64,000 nt of DNA from Petrolisthes cinctipes (GCA_033782935.1 JAWQEG010003722.1:62001-126000), one strand, 5' to 3'; shown: positions 27,591 through 40,788, numbered from the stretch's first letter. The notes: generated by a model not told the origin, from the sequence alone. Translations and numbers: made by a program.

Positions 27591-28030
27591 CCAGATAATT
27601 CGATTTTTTTGGGTCCCAGAAGCGATCTGTACATGCCTACTCCTTGCTAGAAATGTTTTCAAGATACAGATCCAAAACATGTTAAAAATCGATATTTTAA
27701 GTGCAAAAAGTCGATATGTGCATGCATCTTCTGTACCCGTTTATATCTCAAATTCAGGCTCAAAACTCCGAAAATTCGATATTTTTTGGTCCCTTAAGCA
27801 ATCTGCACATGTCTACTCAGTGCTGGAATGTTTTTAAAATACAGGCTTAAAACATGCTATAAATCGATATTTTAGGTGTGCAAAGTCGATATGTGCATGC
27901 ATCTTTTGAACCCGTTTATATCTCAACTTCAGGCTCAAAACACCCAAAAATTGATATTTTTGTGTCCCCGAAGCGATCTGTACATGCCTACTTCGTGTTT
28001 GAGTATTTTTAAAATACAGGCCCAAAAGAT
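27591..28030. repeat. 5-mer unit, partial copy 3, merging into the 6-mer block
   Basis: About 2.5 monomers follow the 880 bp register (CCAGATAATTCG, then CAGATCCAAAACATGTTAAA). The sequence then changes to a class T monomer with GTGTGCAAAGTCG and CATCTTTTGAACCC, which belongs to the next, 6-mer, organisation. Confidence 0.75.
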
Positions 28031-28753
28031 GTTAAAAATCGATATTTTAGGTGCCCAAAGTCGATATGTGTATGCATCTTCTGTACCTGTCTATATCCCA
28101 AATTCAGGTTCAAAACACCAGAAAATTCGGTATTTTTGGGTCCCAGAAGCGATCTGTACATGCCTACTCCTTGCTAGAATTTTTTCAAGATACAGACCCA
28201 AAACATGCTCAAAATCGATATTTTAAGTGCAAAAAGTCGATATGTGCATGCATCTTCTGTATCCGGTTATATCCCAAATTCTGGCTCAAAACCCCCGAAA
28301 ATTCGATATTTTTGGGTTCCAGAAGCGAACTTTACATGCCTACTCAGTGCTAGAATATTTTCAAATTATACGCCCAGAACATACTAAAAATCGATATTTT
28401 GGGTGCCAAAGTCGATATGTGCATGCATCTTCAGTACCCGTTTATATCTCAAATTCAGGCTCAAAACTCCCAAAAAATCGATATTTTTGTGTCCCAGAAG
28501 CGATCTGTACATGTCTACACCGTGCTATAGTATTTTCAAAATACAGACCCAAAACATGCTCAAAATCGATATTTTAGGTGCCCAAAGTCGATAAGTGCAT
28601 GAATCTTCTGTACACGTGTATATCCCAAATTCAGGTTCAAAACACCAGAAAATTCGATAATTTTGGGTCCCAGAAGCGATCTGTACATGCCTACTCCTTG
28701 CTAGAATATGTTCAAGATACAGACCCAAAACATGCTAAAAATCGATATTTTAA
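27701..28753. repeat. 6-mer higher-order repeat unit, copy 1 (~1053 bp)
   Basis: The six monomers from the class K copy at 27701 recur from 28754. Diagnostic marks are CATCTTTTGAACCC near 27899/28953, CTTCTGTACCTGTC near 28078/29132 and CGATAAGTGCATGAATC near 28589, with CGATAAGTGCTTGAATC near 29643. The offset is 1053 bp at first and 1054 bp after a 1 bp difference (CCCAAAAATTGAT near 27946 versus CCCAAAAAATCGAT). Confidence 0.85.
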
Positions 28754-29807
28754 GTGCAAAAAGTCGATATGTGCATGCATCTTCTGTACCCGTTTATATC
28801 TCAAATTCAGGCTCAAAACTCCGAAAATTCGATATTTTTTGGTCCCTTAAGCAATCTGCACATGTCTACTCAGTGCTGGAATGTTTTTAAAATACAGGCT
28901 TAAAACATGCTATAAATCGATATTTTAGGTGTGCAAAGTCGATATGTGCATGCATCTTTTGAACCCGTTTATATCTCAAATTCAGGCTCAAAACACCCAA
29001 AAAATCGATATTTTTGTGTCCCAGAAGCGATCTGTACATGCCTACTTCATGTTAGAGTATTTTTAAAATACAGGCCCAAAAGATGTTAAAAATCGATATT
29101 TTAGGTGCCCAAATTCGATATGTGTATGCATCTTCTGTACCTGTCTATATCCCAAATTCAGGTTCAAAACACCAGAAAATTCGGTATTTTTGGGTCCCAG
29201 AAGCGATCTGTACATGCCTACTCCTTGCTAGAATTTTTTCAAGATACAGACCCAAAACATGCTCAAAATCGATATTTTAAGTGCAAAAAGTCGATATGTG
29301 CATGCATCTTCTGTACCCGGTTATATCCCAAATTCTGGCTCAAAACCCCCGAAAATTCGATATTTTTGGGTCCCAGAAGCGAACTGTACATGCCTACTCA
29401 GTCCTAGAATATTTTCAAATTATACGCCCAAAACATACTAAAAATCGATATTTTGGGTGCCAAAGTCGATATGTGCATGCATCTTCTGTACCCGTTTATA
29501 TCTCAAATTCAGGCTCAAAACACCCAAAAAATCGATATTTTTGTGTTCCAGAAGCGATCTGTACATGTCTACACCGTGCTATAGTATTTTCAAAGTGCAG
29601 CCCCAAAACATGCTCAAAATCGATATTTTAGGTGCCCAAAGTCGATAAGTGCTTGAATCTTCTGTATCCGTCTATATCCCAAATTCTGGTTCAAAACACC
29701 CGAAAATTCGATAATTTTGGGTCCCAGAAGCGATCTGTACATGCCTACTCCTTGCTAGAATATGTTCAAGATACAGACCCAAAACATGCTAAAAATCGAT
29801 ATTTTAA
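28754..29807. repeat. 6-mer higher-order repeat unit, copy 2 (1054 bp)
   Basis: This is the second copy of the 6-mer. The matching sequence runs on to about 29870 and then stops: TTGGGTTCCTTAAGC at 29890 replaces TTTTGGTCCCTTAAGC. Part of the unit (class B, K, S, F-like order) is present again at 30.85-31.4 kb. Confidence 0.83.
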
Positions 29808-32800
29808 GTGCAAAAAGTCGATATGTGCATGCATCTTCTGTACCCGTTTATATCTCAAATTCAGGCTCAAAACTCCGAAAATTCGATATTTTTGGGTTCC
29901 TTAAGCAATCTGCACATGCCTACTCAGTGCTAGAATGTTTTTAAAATACAGGCTTAACACATGCTATAAATCGATATTTTAGGTGTCCAAAGTCGATATG
30001 TGCATGCATCTTCTGAACCCGTTTATATCTCAAAATCGGGCTCAAAACACCCAAAAAATCGATATTTTTGTGTCCCAGAAGTGATCTGTACATGCCTACA
30101 CAGTGTTAGAGTATTTTCAAAATAAAGGCTCAAAACATGCTCAAAATCGATATTTTAGGTGCCCAAAGTCGATATGTGCATGCATCTTCTGTACCCGTTT
30201 ATATCTCAAATTCAGGCTCAAAACACCCAAAAAATCGATATTTTTGTGTCCCAGAAGCGATCTGTACATGTCTAAACCGTGCTATAGTATTTTCAAAATA
30301 CAGGCCCAAAACATGCTCAAAATCGATATTTTAGGTGCCCAATGTCGATATGTGCATGCATCTTCTGTACCCTTTTATATCTCTAATTCAGGCTCAGAAC
30401 ACCCTAAAATTCGATTTATTTGGGTTCCAGAAGCGATCTATACGTGTCTACTCAGTGTTGGAGTATTTTAAAAATACAGGCCCAAAACATGCTCAAAATC
30501 GATATTTTGGGTGCCCAAAGTCGATATGTGCATGCATCTTCTGTACCCGTTTATATCTCAAATTCAGACTCAAAACAACCGAATATTCGATATTTTTGTG
30601 TCCCAGAAACGATCTGTACATGCCTTCTCCGTGTTAGAGTATTTTTTAAAAATACAGGCCCAAAACATGCTCAAAATCGATATTTTATGTGCCCAAAGTC
30701 AAAATGTTTATGCATCTTCTGTACACGTGTATATCCCTAATTCAGGTTCAAAACACCAGAAAATTCGATTTTTTTGGGTCCCAGAAGCGATCTGTACATG
30801 CCTACTCCTTGCTAGAAATGTTTTCAAGATACAGATCTAAAACATGTTAAAAATCGATATTTTAAGTGCCCAAAGTCGATATGTGTATGCATCTTCTGTA
30901 CCTGTCTATATCCCAAATTCAGGTTCAAAACACCAGAAAATTCGGTATTTTTGGGTCTCAGAAGCGATCTGTACATGCCTATTCCTTAATAGAATTTTTT
31001 CAAGATACAGACCCAAAACATGCTTAAAATCGATATTTTAAGTGCAAAAAGTCGATATGTGCATGCATCTTCTGTACCCGGTTATATCCCAAATTCTGGC
31101 TCAAAACCCCCGAAAATTCGATATTTTTGGGTCCCAGAAGCGAACTGTACATGCCTACTCAGTGCTAGAATATTTTCAAATTATACGCCCAAAACATACT
31201 AAAAATCGATATTTTGGGTGCCAAAGTCGATATGTGCATGCATCTTCTGTACCCGTTTATATCTCAAATTCAGGCTCAAAACACCCAAAAAATCGATATT
31301 TTTGTGTCCCAGAAGCGATCTGTACATGTCTACACCGTGCTATAGTATTTTCAAAATACAGGCCCAAAACATGCTGAAAATCGATATTTTATGTGCCCAA
31401 AGTCAAAATGTGTATGCATCTTCTGTACACGTGTATATCCCTAATTCAGGTTCAAAAAACCCGAAAATTCGATAATTTTGGGTCCCAGAAGCGATCTGTA
31501 CATGCCTACTCCTTGCTAGAATATGTTCAAGATACAGACCCAAAACATGCTAAAAATCGATATTTTAAGTGCAAAAAGTCGATATGTGCATGCATCTTCT
31601 GTACCCGTTTATATCTCAAATTCAGGCTCAAAACTCCGAAAATTCGATATTTTTGGGTCCCAAAAGAGATCTGTACGTGCACACTCCGTGTTAGTGTGTT
31701 TTTAAAATACAGGCCCAAAACATGCTGAAAATCGATATTTTATGTGCCCAAAGTCAAAATGTGTATGCATCTTCTGTACACGTGTATATCCCTAATTCAG
31801 GTTCAAAACACCAGAAAATTCGATTTTTTTGGGTCCCAGAAGCGATCTGTACATGCCTACTCCTTGCTAGAATATTTTCAAGATGCAGACCCAAAACATG
31901 CTCAAAATCGATATTTTAGGTGTCCAAAGTCGATATGTGCATGCATCTTCTGTACCCGTTTATATCTCAAATTCAGGCTCAAAACACCCAAAAAATCGAT
32001 ATTTTTGTGTCCCAGAAGCGATCTGTACATGTCTACACCGTGCTATAGTATTTTCAAAATACAGGCCCAAAACATGCTCAAAATCGATATTTTAGGTGCC
32101 CAAAGTCGATATGTGCATGCATCTTCTGTACCCTTTTATATCTCTAATTCACGCTCAGAACACCCTAAAATTCGATTTATTTGGGTTCCAGAAGCGATCT
32201 ATACGTGTCTACTCAGTGTGGGAGTATTTTAAAAATACAGGCCCAAAACATGCTCAAAATCGATATTTTGGGTGCCCAAAGTCGATATGTGCATGCATCT
32301 TCTGTACCCGTTTATATCTCAAATTCAGACTCAAAACAACCGAATATTCGATATTTTTGTGTCCCAGAAACGATCTGTACATGCCTACTCCGTGTTAGAG
32401 TATTTTTTAAAAATACAGGCCCAAAACATGCTCAAAATCGATATTTTATGTGCCCAAAGTCAAAATGTTTATGCATCTTCTGTACACGTGTGTATCCCTA
32501 ATTCAGGTTCAAAACACCAGATAATTCGATTTTTTTGGGTCCCAGAAGCGATCTGTACATGCCTACTCCTTGCTAGAAATGTTTTCAAGATACAGATCCA
32601 AAACATGTTAAAAATCGATATTTTAAGTGCAAAAAGTCGATATGTGCATGCATCTTCTGTACCCGTTTATATCTCAAATTCAGGCTCAAAACTCCGAAAA
32701 TTCGATATTTTTTGGTCCCTTAAGCAATCTGCACATGCCTACTCAGTGCTGGAATGTTTTTAAAATACAGGCTTAAAACATGCTATAAATCGATATTTTA

Positions 32801-34249
32801 GGTGTCCAAAGTCGATATGTGCATGCATCTTCTGAACCCGTTTATATCCCAAATTCTGGCTCAAAACCCCGAAAATTCGATATTTTTGGGTCCCAGAAGC
32901 GAACTATACATGCCTACTCAGTGCTAGAATATTTTCAAATTATACGCCCAAAACATACTAAAAATCGATATTTTGGGTGCCAAAGTCGATATGTGCATGC
33001 ATCTTCTGTACCCGTTTATATCTCAAATTCAGGCTCAAAACACCCAAAAAATCGATATTTTTGTGTCCCAGAAGCGATCTGTACATGTCTACACCGTGCT
33101 ATAGTATTTTCAAAATACATTCCCAAAACATGCTCAAAATCGATATTTTAGGTGCCCAATGTCGATATGTGCATGCATCTTCTGTACCCGTTTATATCTC
33201 AAATTCAGGCTCAAAACACCCGAAAATTCAATATTTTTGGGTCCCAGAAGCTATCTGTACATGCCTACTCCGTGTTAATGTATTTTCAAAATACAGGCCC
33301 AAAACATGCTGAAAATCTATATATTAGGTGCCCAAAGTCAATATGTGTATGCATCTTCTGTACCCGTCTATATCCCAAATTCAGGTTCAAAACACCAAAA
33401 AATTCGGTATTTTTGGGTCCCAGAAGCGATCTGTACATGCCTACTCCTTGCTAGAATTTTTTCAAGATACAGACCCAAAACATGCTCAAAATCAATATTT
33501 TAGGTGCAAAAAGTCGATATGTGCATGCATCCTCTGTACCCGGTTATATCCCAAATTCTGGCTCAAAACCCCCGAAAATTCGATATTTTTGGGTCCCAGA
33601 AGCAATCTTCACATGCCTACTCATTGCTAGAATGTTTTTAAAATACAGGCTTAAAACATGCTATAAATCGATATTTTAGGTGTCCAAAGTCGATATGTGC
33701 ATGCATCTTCTGTACCCGTTTATATCTCAAATTCAGGCTCAAAACACCCGAAAATTCGATATTTTTGGGTCTCAAAAGCGATCTGTACATGTCTACTCCG
33801 AGTTAGAGTATTTTTAAAATACAGGCCCAAAACATGTTAAAAATCGATATTTTAGGTGCCCAAAGTCGATATGTGCATGCATCATCTGTACCCGTTTATA
33901 TCTCAAATTAAGGCTCAAAACACCCGAAAATTCAATATTTTTGGGTCCCAGAAGCGATCTGTACGTGCGCACTCCGTGTTAGAGCGTTTTTAAAATACAG
34001 GGCCAAAACATGCTGAAAATCGATATTTTATGTGCCCAAAGTCAAAATGTGTATGTATCTTCTGTACACGTGTATATCCCTAATTCAGGTTCAAAACACC
34101 AGAAAATTCGATATTTTTGGGTCCCAGAAACGATCTGTACATGCCTACTCCGTGTTAATGTATTTTCAAAATACAGGCCCAAAACATGCTGAAAATCTAT
34201 ATTTTACGTGCCCAAAGTCAATATGTGTATGCATCTTCTGTAAACGTCT
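29808..34249. repeat. Mixed segment containing a 10-monomer-offset duplication
   Basis: About 25 monomers. The stretch 30190-30868 is repeated at 31950-32629 with an offset of 1761 bp. Shared marks are TATCTCTAATTC, ACACCCTAAAATTCG, CTATACGTGTCTAC, CAACCGAATATTCG and a 2 bp expansion in GTATTTTTTAAAAATAC. A class S monomer preceded by GAAGCGAACTGTACATG occurs at 31140 and a variant (GAACTATAC) at 32898. The 33.7-34.2 kb part has monomers with CAAATTAAGGCTC and GTGCGCACTCC that are not repeated nearby. Confidence 0.75.
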
Positions 34250-35655
34250 ATTACCCAAATTCAGGTTCAAAACACCAGAAAATTCGGTATTTTTGGGTCC
34301 CAGAAGCGATCTGTACATGCCTACTCCTTGCTAGAATTTTGTCAAGATACAGACCCAAAACATGCTCAAAATCGATATTTTAGGTGCAAAATGTCGATAT
34401 GTGCATGCATCCTCTGTACCCGGTAATATCCCAAATTCTGGCTCAAAACCCCCGAAAATTCGATATTTTTGGGTCCCAGAAGCGATCTGTACATGCCTAC
34501 TCAGTACTAGAATATTGTCAAATTATACGCCGAAAACATACTAAAAATCGATATTTTGGGTGCCAAAGTCGATATGTGCATGCATCATCTGTACCCGTTT
34601 ATATCTCAAATTCAGGCTCAAAACACCCGAAAATTCAATATTTTTGGGTCCCAGAAGCGATCTGTACATGTCTACACCGTGCTATAGTATTTTCAAAATA
34701 CAGGCCCAAAACATGCTTAAAATCGATATTTTAGGTGCCCAAAGTCGATATGTGCATGCATCTTCTGTATCCGTTCATATCTCAAATTCAGGCTCAGAAC
34801 ACCCTAAAATTCGATTTATTTGGGTTCCAGAAGCGATCTGAACGTGTCTACTCCGTGTTAGAGTATTTTTAAAATACAGGCCCAAAACATGCTAAAAATC
34901 GATATTTTAGGTGCCTAAAGTCGATATGTGCATGCATCTTCTGTATCCGTCTATATCCCAAATTCAGGTTTAAAACACCCGAAAATTCTATATTTTTGGG
35001 TCCCAGAAGCGATCTGTACGTGCATACTGCGTGTTAGAGTGTTTTTAAAATACAGGCCCAAAACATGCTGAAAATCAATATTTTATGTGCCCAAAGTCAA
35101 TATGTGTATGCATCTTCTGTACACGTGTATATCCCTAATTCAAGTTCAAAACACCAGAAAATTCGATATTTTTGGGTCCCAAAAGCGATCTGTACATGCC
35201 TACTCTTTGCTAGAATGTTTACAAGATACAGACCAAAAACATGCTCAAAATCGATATTTTAAGTGCAAAAAGTCGATATGTGCATGCATCTTCTGTACCC
35301 GTTTATATCTCAAATTCAGGCTCAAAACTCCGAAAATTCGATATTTTTGGGTCCCAGAAGCAATCTTCACATGCCTACTCAGTGCTAGAATGTTTTTAAA
35401 ATACAGGCTTAAAACATGCTATAAATCGATATTTTAGGTGTCCGAAGTCGATATGTGCATACATCTTCTGTACACGTGTATATCCCTAATTCAGGTTCAA
35501 AACACCAGAAAATTCGATATTTTTGGGTCTCAAAAGCGATCTGTACATGTCTACTCCGTGTTAGAGTATTTTTAAAATACAGGCCCAAAACATGCTAAAA
35601 ATCTATATTTTAGGTGCCCAAAGTCGATATGTGCATGCATCATCTGTACCCGTTT
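34250..35655. repeat. 8-mer higher-order repeat unit, copy 1 (1406 bp)
   Basis: The unit begins in a monomer with TATTACCCAAATTCAGG and recurs 1406 bp later. Shared marks are TTTTGTCAAGATAC near 34337/35743, GCAAAATGTCGATATG near 34385/35791, CCCGGTAATATCCC near 34429/35835, AATATTGTCAAATTATACGC near 34511/35917 and GATCTGAACGTGTC near 34836/36242. The last two monomers (about 35300-35655) have no counterpart in the second copy. Confidence 0.85.
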
Positions 35656-36700
35656 ATTACCCAAATTCAGGTTCAAAACACCAGAAAATTCGGTATTTTT
35701 GGGTCCCAGAAGCGATCTGTACATGCCTACTCCTTGCTAGAATTTTGTCAAGATACAGACCCAAAACATGCTCAAAATCGATATTTTAGGTGCAAAATGT
35801 CGATATGTGCATGCATCCTCTGTACCCGGTAATATCCCAAATTCTGACTCAAAACCCCCGAAAATTCGATATTTTTGGGTCCCAGAAGCGATCTGTACAT
35901 GCCTACTCAGTGCTAGAATATTGTCAAATTATACGCCGAAAACATACTAAAAATCGATATTTTGGGTGCCAAAGTCGATATGTGCATGCATCATCTGTAC
36001 CCGTTTATATCTCAAATTCAGGCTCAAAACACCCAAAAATTCAATATTTTTGGGTCCCAGAAGCGATCTGTACATGTCTACACCGTGCTATAGTATTTTC
36101 AAAATACAGGCCCAAAACATGCTTAAAATCGATATTTTAGGTGCCCAAAGTCGATATGTGCATGCATCTTCTGTATCCGTTCATATCTCAAATTCAGGCT
36201 CAGAACACCCTAAAATTCGATTTATTTGGGTTCCAGAAGCGATCTGAACGTGTCTACTCCGTGTTAGAGTATTTTTAAAATACAGGCCCAAAACATGCTA
36301 AAAATCGATATTTTAGGTGCCTAAAGTCGATATGTGCATGCATCTTCTGTATCCGTCTATATCCCAAATTCAGGTTTAAAACACCCGAAAATTCGATATT
36401 TTTGGGTCCCAGAAGCGATCTGTACGTGCATACTTCGTGTTAGAGTGTTTTTAAAATACAGGCCCAAAACATGCTGAAAATCGATATTTTATGTGCCCAA
36501 AGTCAATATGTGTATGCATCTTCTGTACACGTGTATATCCCTAATTCAAGTTCAAAACACCAGAAAATTCGATATTTTTGGGTCCCAAAAGCGATCTGTA
36601 CATGCCTACTCTTTGCTAGAATGTTTACAAGATACAGACCAAAAAAATGCTCAAAATCGATATTTTAAGTGCAAAAAGTCGATATGTGCATGCATCATCT
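35656..36700. repeat. 8-mer higher-order repeat unit, copy 2, incomplete
   Basis: About six monomers match copy 1 at an offset of 1406 bp up to GTTTACAAGATACAGACC near 36624. The sequence then changes near 36700 to a class V monomer (CAGACTCAAAACACCCGAAT). Confidence 0.83.
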
Positions 36701-39700
36701 GTACCCGTTTATATCTCAAATTCAGACTCAAAACACCCGAATATTCGATATTTTTGGGTCCCAAATGCAATGTGTACATGCATACTCCGTGTTAGAGTAT
36801 TTTCAAAATACAGGCCTAAAACATGCTGAAAATCGATATTTTAGCTGCCCAAAGTCAATATGTGTATGCATCTTCTGTACCCGTCTATATCCCAAATTCA
36901 GGTTCAAAACACTCGAAAATTCGATTTTTTTGGGTCCCAGAAGCAATCTGTACATGCCTACTTCTTGCTAGAATGTTTTCAAGATACAGACCCAAAACAT
37001 GCTCAAAATCGATATTTTAGGTGCAAAAAGTCGAAATGTGCATGCATCTTCTGTACCCGTTTATATCTCAAATTCAAGCTCAAAACATCCGAAAATTCGA
37101 TATTTTTGGGTCCCCGAAGCCATCTGTAAATGCCTACTCCGTGTTAGAGTATTTTCAAAATACAGGCCCAAAACATGCTCAAAATCGATATTTTAGGTGC
37201 CCGAAGTCGATATGTGCATGCATCTTCTGTATCCGTCTATATCCCAAATTCAGGTTCAAAACACCCTAAAATTCGATATTTTTGGGTCCCAGAAGCGATC
37301 TGTACATGCCTACTCCGAGTTAGAGTATTTTTTAAATACAGGCCAAAAACATGCTAAAAATCGATATTTTAGGTGCCCAAAGTCGATATGTGCATGCATC
37401 TTCTGTACCCGTTTATATCTCAAATTCAGGCTCAAAACACCCGAAAATTCAATATTTTTGGGTCCCAGAAGCGATCTGTACGTGCATACTCCGTGTTAGA
37501 GTGTTTTTAAAATACAGGCCCAAAACATGCTGAAAATCGATATTTTATGTGCCCAAAGTCAATATGTGTATGCATCTTCTGTACACGTGTATATCCCTAA
37601 TTCAAGTTCAAAACCCCAGAAAATTCGATATTTTTGGGTCCCAAAAGCGATCTGTACATGTCTACTCCGTGTTAGAGTATTTTTAAAATACACGCCCAAA
37701 TTATGCTGAAAATCGATATCTTAGGTGCCCAAAGTCGATATGTGCATGCATCATCTGTACCCGTTTATATCTCAAATTCAGCCTCAAAACACCCGAAAAT
37801 TCAATATTTTTGGGTCCCAGAAGCGATCTGTATATGTCTACACCGTGCTATAGTATTTTCAAAATACAGGCCCAAAACATGCTCAAAATCGATATTTTAG
37901 GTGCCCAAAGTCGATATGTGCATGCATCTTCTGTATCCGTTCATATCTCAAATTCAGGCTCAGAACACCCTAAAATTCGATTTATTTGGGTTCCAGAAGC
38001 GATCTGAACGTGTCTACTCCGTGTTAGAGTATTTTTAAAATACAGGCCCAAAACATGCTAAAAATCGATATTTTAGGTGCCTAAAGTCGATATGTGCATG
38101 CATCTTCTGTATCCGTCTATATCCCAAATTCAGGTTTAAAACACCCGAAAATTCGGTATTTTTGGGTCTCAGAAGCGATCTGTAGGTGCATACTGCGTGT
38201 TAGAGTGTTTTTAAAATACAGGCCCAAAACATGCTCAAAATCGATATTTTATGTGCCCAAAGTCAATATGTGTATGCATCTTCTGTACACGTGTATATCC
38301 CTAATTCAAGTTCAAAACACCCGAAAATTCGATATTTTTGGGTCCCAAAAGCGATCTGTACATGCCTACTCCTTGCTAGAATGTTTTCAAGATACAGACC
38401 AAAAACATGCTCAAAATCGATATTTTAAGTGCAAAAAGTCGATATGTGCATCCATCTTCTGTACCCGTTTATATCTCAAATTCAGGCTCAAAACTCCGAA
38501 AATTCGATATTTTTTTGTCCTTTAAGCAATCTGCACATGCCTACTCAGTGCTAGAATGTTTTTAAAATATAGGCTGAAAACATGCTATAAATCGATATTT
38601 TAGGTGTCTAAAGTCGATATTTGCATGAATCTTCTGTACCCGTTTATATCTCAAATTCAGACTCAAAACACCCGAATATTCAATATTTTTGGGTCCCAAA
38701 AGCAATGTGTACATGCATACTCCGTGTTAGAGTATTTTCAAAATACAGGCCTAAAACATGCTCAAAATCGATATTTTAGGTGCAAAAAGTCGAAATCTGC
38801 ATGCATCTTCTGTACCCGTTTATATCTCAAATTCAGGCTCAAAACACCCGAAAATTCGATATTTTTGGGTCCCCGAAGCGATCTGTACATGCCTACTCCA
38901 TGTTATAGTATTTTCAAAATACAGGCCCAAAACATGCTCAAAATCGATATTTTAGGTGCCCAAAGTCGATATGTGCATGCATCTTCTGTATCCGTCTATA
39001 TCCCAAATTCAGGCTTAAAACACCCGAAAATTCAATATTTTTGGGTCCCAGAGGCGATCTGTACGTGTCTACTCAGTGTTAGAGTATTTTAAAAAATACA
39101 GGCCCAAAACATTCTCAAAATCGATATTTTGGGTGCCCAAAGTCGATATGTGCATGCATCTTCTGTACCCGTTTATATATCAAATTCAGACTCAAAACAC
39201 CCGAAAATTCGATATTTTTGGTTCCCCGAAGCCATCTGTATATGCCTACTCCGAGTTAGAGTATTTTCAAAATACAGGCCCAAAACATGCTGAAAATCTA
39301 TATTTTAGGTGCCCAAAGTCGATATTTGCATGCATCTTCTGTATCCGTCTATATCCCAAATTCAGGTTCAAAACACCCGAAAATTCGATGTTTTGGGGTC
39401 CCAGAAGCGATCTGTACACGCTTACTCCTTGCTAGAATTTTTTAAGATATAAACCCAAGACATGCTCAAAATCGATATTTTAGGTGCAAAAAGTCGATAT
39501 GTTGATGCATCTTTTGTACCCGTTTATATTTCAAATTCAGGCTCAAAACACCCGAAAATTCGATATTTTTGGGTCCCAGAAGCGATCTGTACATGCATAC
39601 TCAGTGCTAGAATGTTTTCAAAATATAGGCTCAAGACATGATAAAAATCGATATTTTAGGTGTCCAAAGTCGATATGTGCATGCATCTTCTGTACCCGTC

Positions 39701-39835
39701 TATATCTAAAATTCAGGCTCAAAACATCCGAAAATTCGATATTTTTGGGTCCCAAAAGCGATCTGTACGTGCATACTGCGTGTTAGAGTGTTTTTAAAAT
39801 ACAGGCCCAAAACATGCTCAAAATCGATATTTTAT
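36701..39835. repeat. Mixed segment with a third copy of the GATCTGAACGTGTC block
   Basis: About 18 monomers. The stretch 37735-38420 resembles 35970-36660 at an offset near 1760 bp (ten monomers), including GATCTGAACGTGTCTACTCC near 38000 and GGTGCCTAAAGTCG near 38077. The stretch 36701-37020 holds the class V to class B succession also present at 1.7-2.0 kb and 54.2-54.6 kb. Odd single copies include CGATATTTGCATGAATC near 38617 and CGATATGTTGATGCATC near 39495. Confidence 0.75.
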
Positions 39836-40522
39836 GTGCCCAAAGTCGATATGTGCATGAATCTTCTGTATCCGTTTATATCTCAAATTCAGGCTCAAAA
39901 CACCCGAAAATTCGATATTTTTGGGTCCCTTAAGCGATCTGTACATGCATACTCAGTTCTAGAATGTTTTCAAAATATAGTCTCAAAACAAGCTAAAAAT
40001 CGATATTTTAGGTGTCCAAAGTCGATATGTGCATGCATCTTCTGTACCCGTTTATATCTCAAATTCAGGCTCAAAACACCCGAAAATTCGATATTTTTGG
40101 GTCCCATAAGCGATCTGTACGTGCATACTCTGTGTTTGAGTGTTTTTTAAATACAGGCCCAAAACATGCTGAAAATCGATATTTTATGTGCCCAAAGTCA
40201 ATATGTGTATGCATCTTCTGTACACATGTATATCCCTAATTCAAGTTCAAAACACCAGAAAATTCGATATTTTTGGGTCCCAAATGCGATCTGTACATGC
40301 CTACTCCTTGCTAGAATGTTTTCAAGATACAGACCCAAAACATGCTCAAAATCGATATTTTAAGTGCAAAAAGTCGATATGTGCATTCAACTTCTGTACC
40401 CGTTTATATCTTAAATTCAGGCTCAAAACTCCGAAAATTTGATATTTTTGGGTCCCAGAAGCAATCTGCACATGCCTACTCAGTGCTAAAATGTTTTTAA
40501 AATACAGGCTTAAAACATGCTA

Positions 40523-40609
40523 TAAATTGATATTTTAGGTGTCCAAAGTCGATATGTGCATGCATCTTCTGTACCCGTTTATATCTCAAATTCAGGCTCA
40601 AAACACCCG
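40523..40609. repeat. Half-monomer A (87 bp), example copy
   Basis: This is the first of two related halves of the monomer. It starts with the AAA-TCGATATTTT landmark (ATTGATATTTT in this copy, from CpG loss), continues through GTCCAAAGTCGATATGTGCATGC and ends in CAAATTCAGGCTCAAAACACCC. Aligned with the next 89 bp, the opening T-CGATATTTT block, the central CGAT-TGTGCATGC block and the terminal CAGGC-CAAAACA block all match. By-eye identity is roughly two thirds with a few 1 bp gaps. I infer that the 176 bp monomer arose by duplication of an ~88 bp ancestor. Confidence 0.75.
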
Positions 40610-40698
40610 AAAATTCGATATTTTTGGGTCCCAAAAGCGATCTGTACATGTCTACTCCGTGTTAGAGTATTTTCAAAATACAGGCCCAAAACATGCTC
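40610..40698. repeat. Half-monomer B (89 bp), example copy
   Basis: This is the second half of the monomer. It starts AAAATTCGATATTTTTGGG, continues GCGATCTGTACATGTC and ends TTTTCAAAATACAGGCCCAAAACATGC. Blocks at the same offsets occur in half A: CGATATTTT at the start, CGAT-TGT-CATG in the middle and CAGGC-CAAAACA at the end. The two halves are clearly more diverged from each other than any two monomers are. The dimerisation therefore predates the array seen here. Confidence 0.75.
40613..40629 (+). other. CENP-B-box-like 17-mer (partial match), example copy
   Basis: The sequence ATTCGATATTTTTGGGT aligns with the mammalian CENP-B box pattern nTTCGnnnnAnnCGGGn. It keeps TTCG and three of the CGGG bases, and has T in place of the central A, so seven of nine defined positions match. 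The motif occurs once per consensus monomer at the start of half B. The homologous site in half A lacks the GGG end. Binding by a CENP-B-type protein is only a hypothesis: such a match may be fortuitous, and CENP-B itself is established for mammals. Confidence 0.25.
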
Positions 40699-40788
40699 AA
40701 AATCGATATTTTAGGTGCCCAAAGTCGATATGTGCATGAATCTTCTGTATCCGTTTATATCTCAAATTCAGGCTCAAAATACCTGAAA

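Larger units (their letters stand above)
40537..40712. repeat. Representative consensus-like 176 bp monomer
   Basis: This copy is close to the consensus I derived by eye and is exactly 176 bp. In monomer numbering it carries a TCGATATGTGCATGCATC block near 13-30, ATATCTCAAATTCAGGCTC near 45-63, ATTCGATATTTTTGGG near 77-92, GCGATCTGTACATG near 101-114 and TTTTCAAAATACAGGCCC near 134-151. It ends at the AAAATCGATATTTT landmark (163-176). The consensus has about seven CpGs. 176 leaves remainder 2 when divided by 3, so any open frame changes frame relative to the repeat in each successive monomer. Confidence 0.9.
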
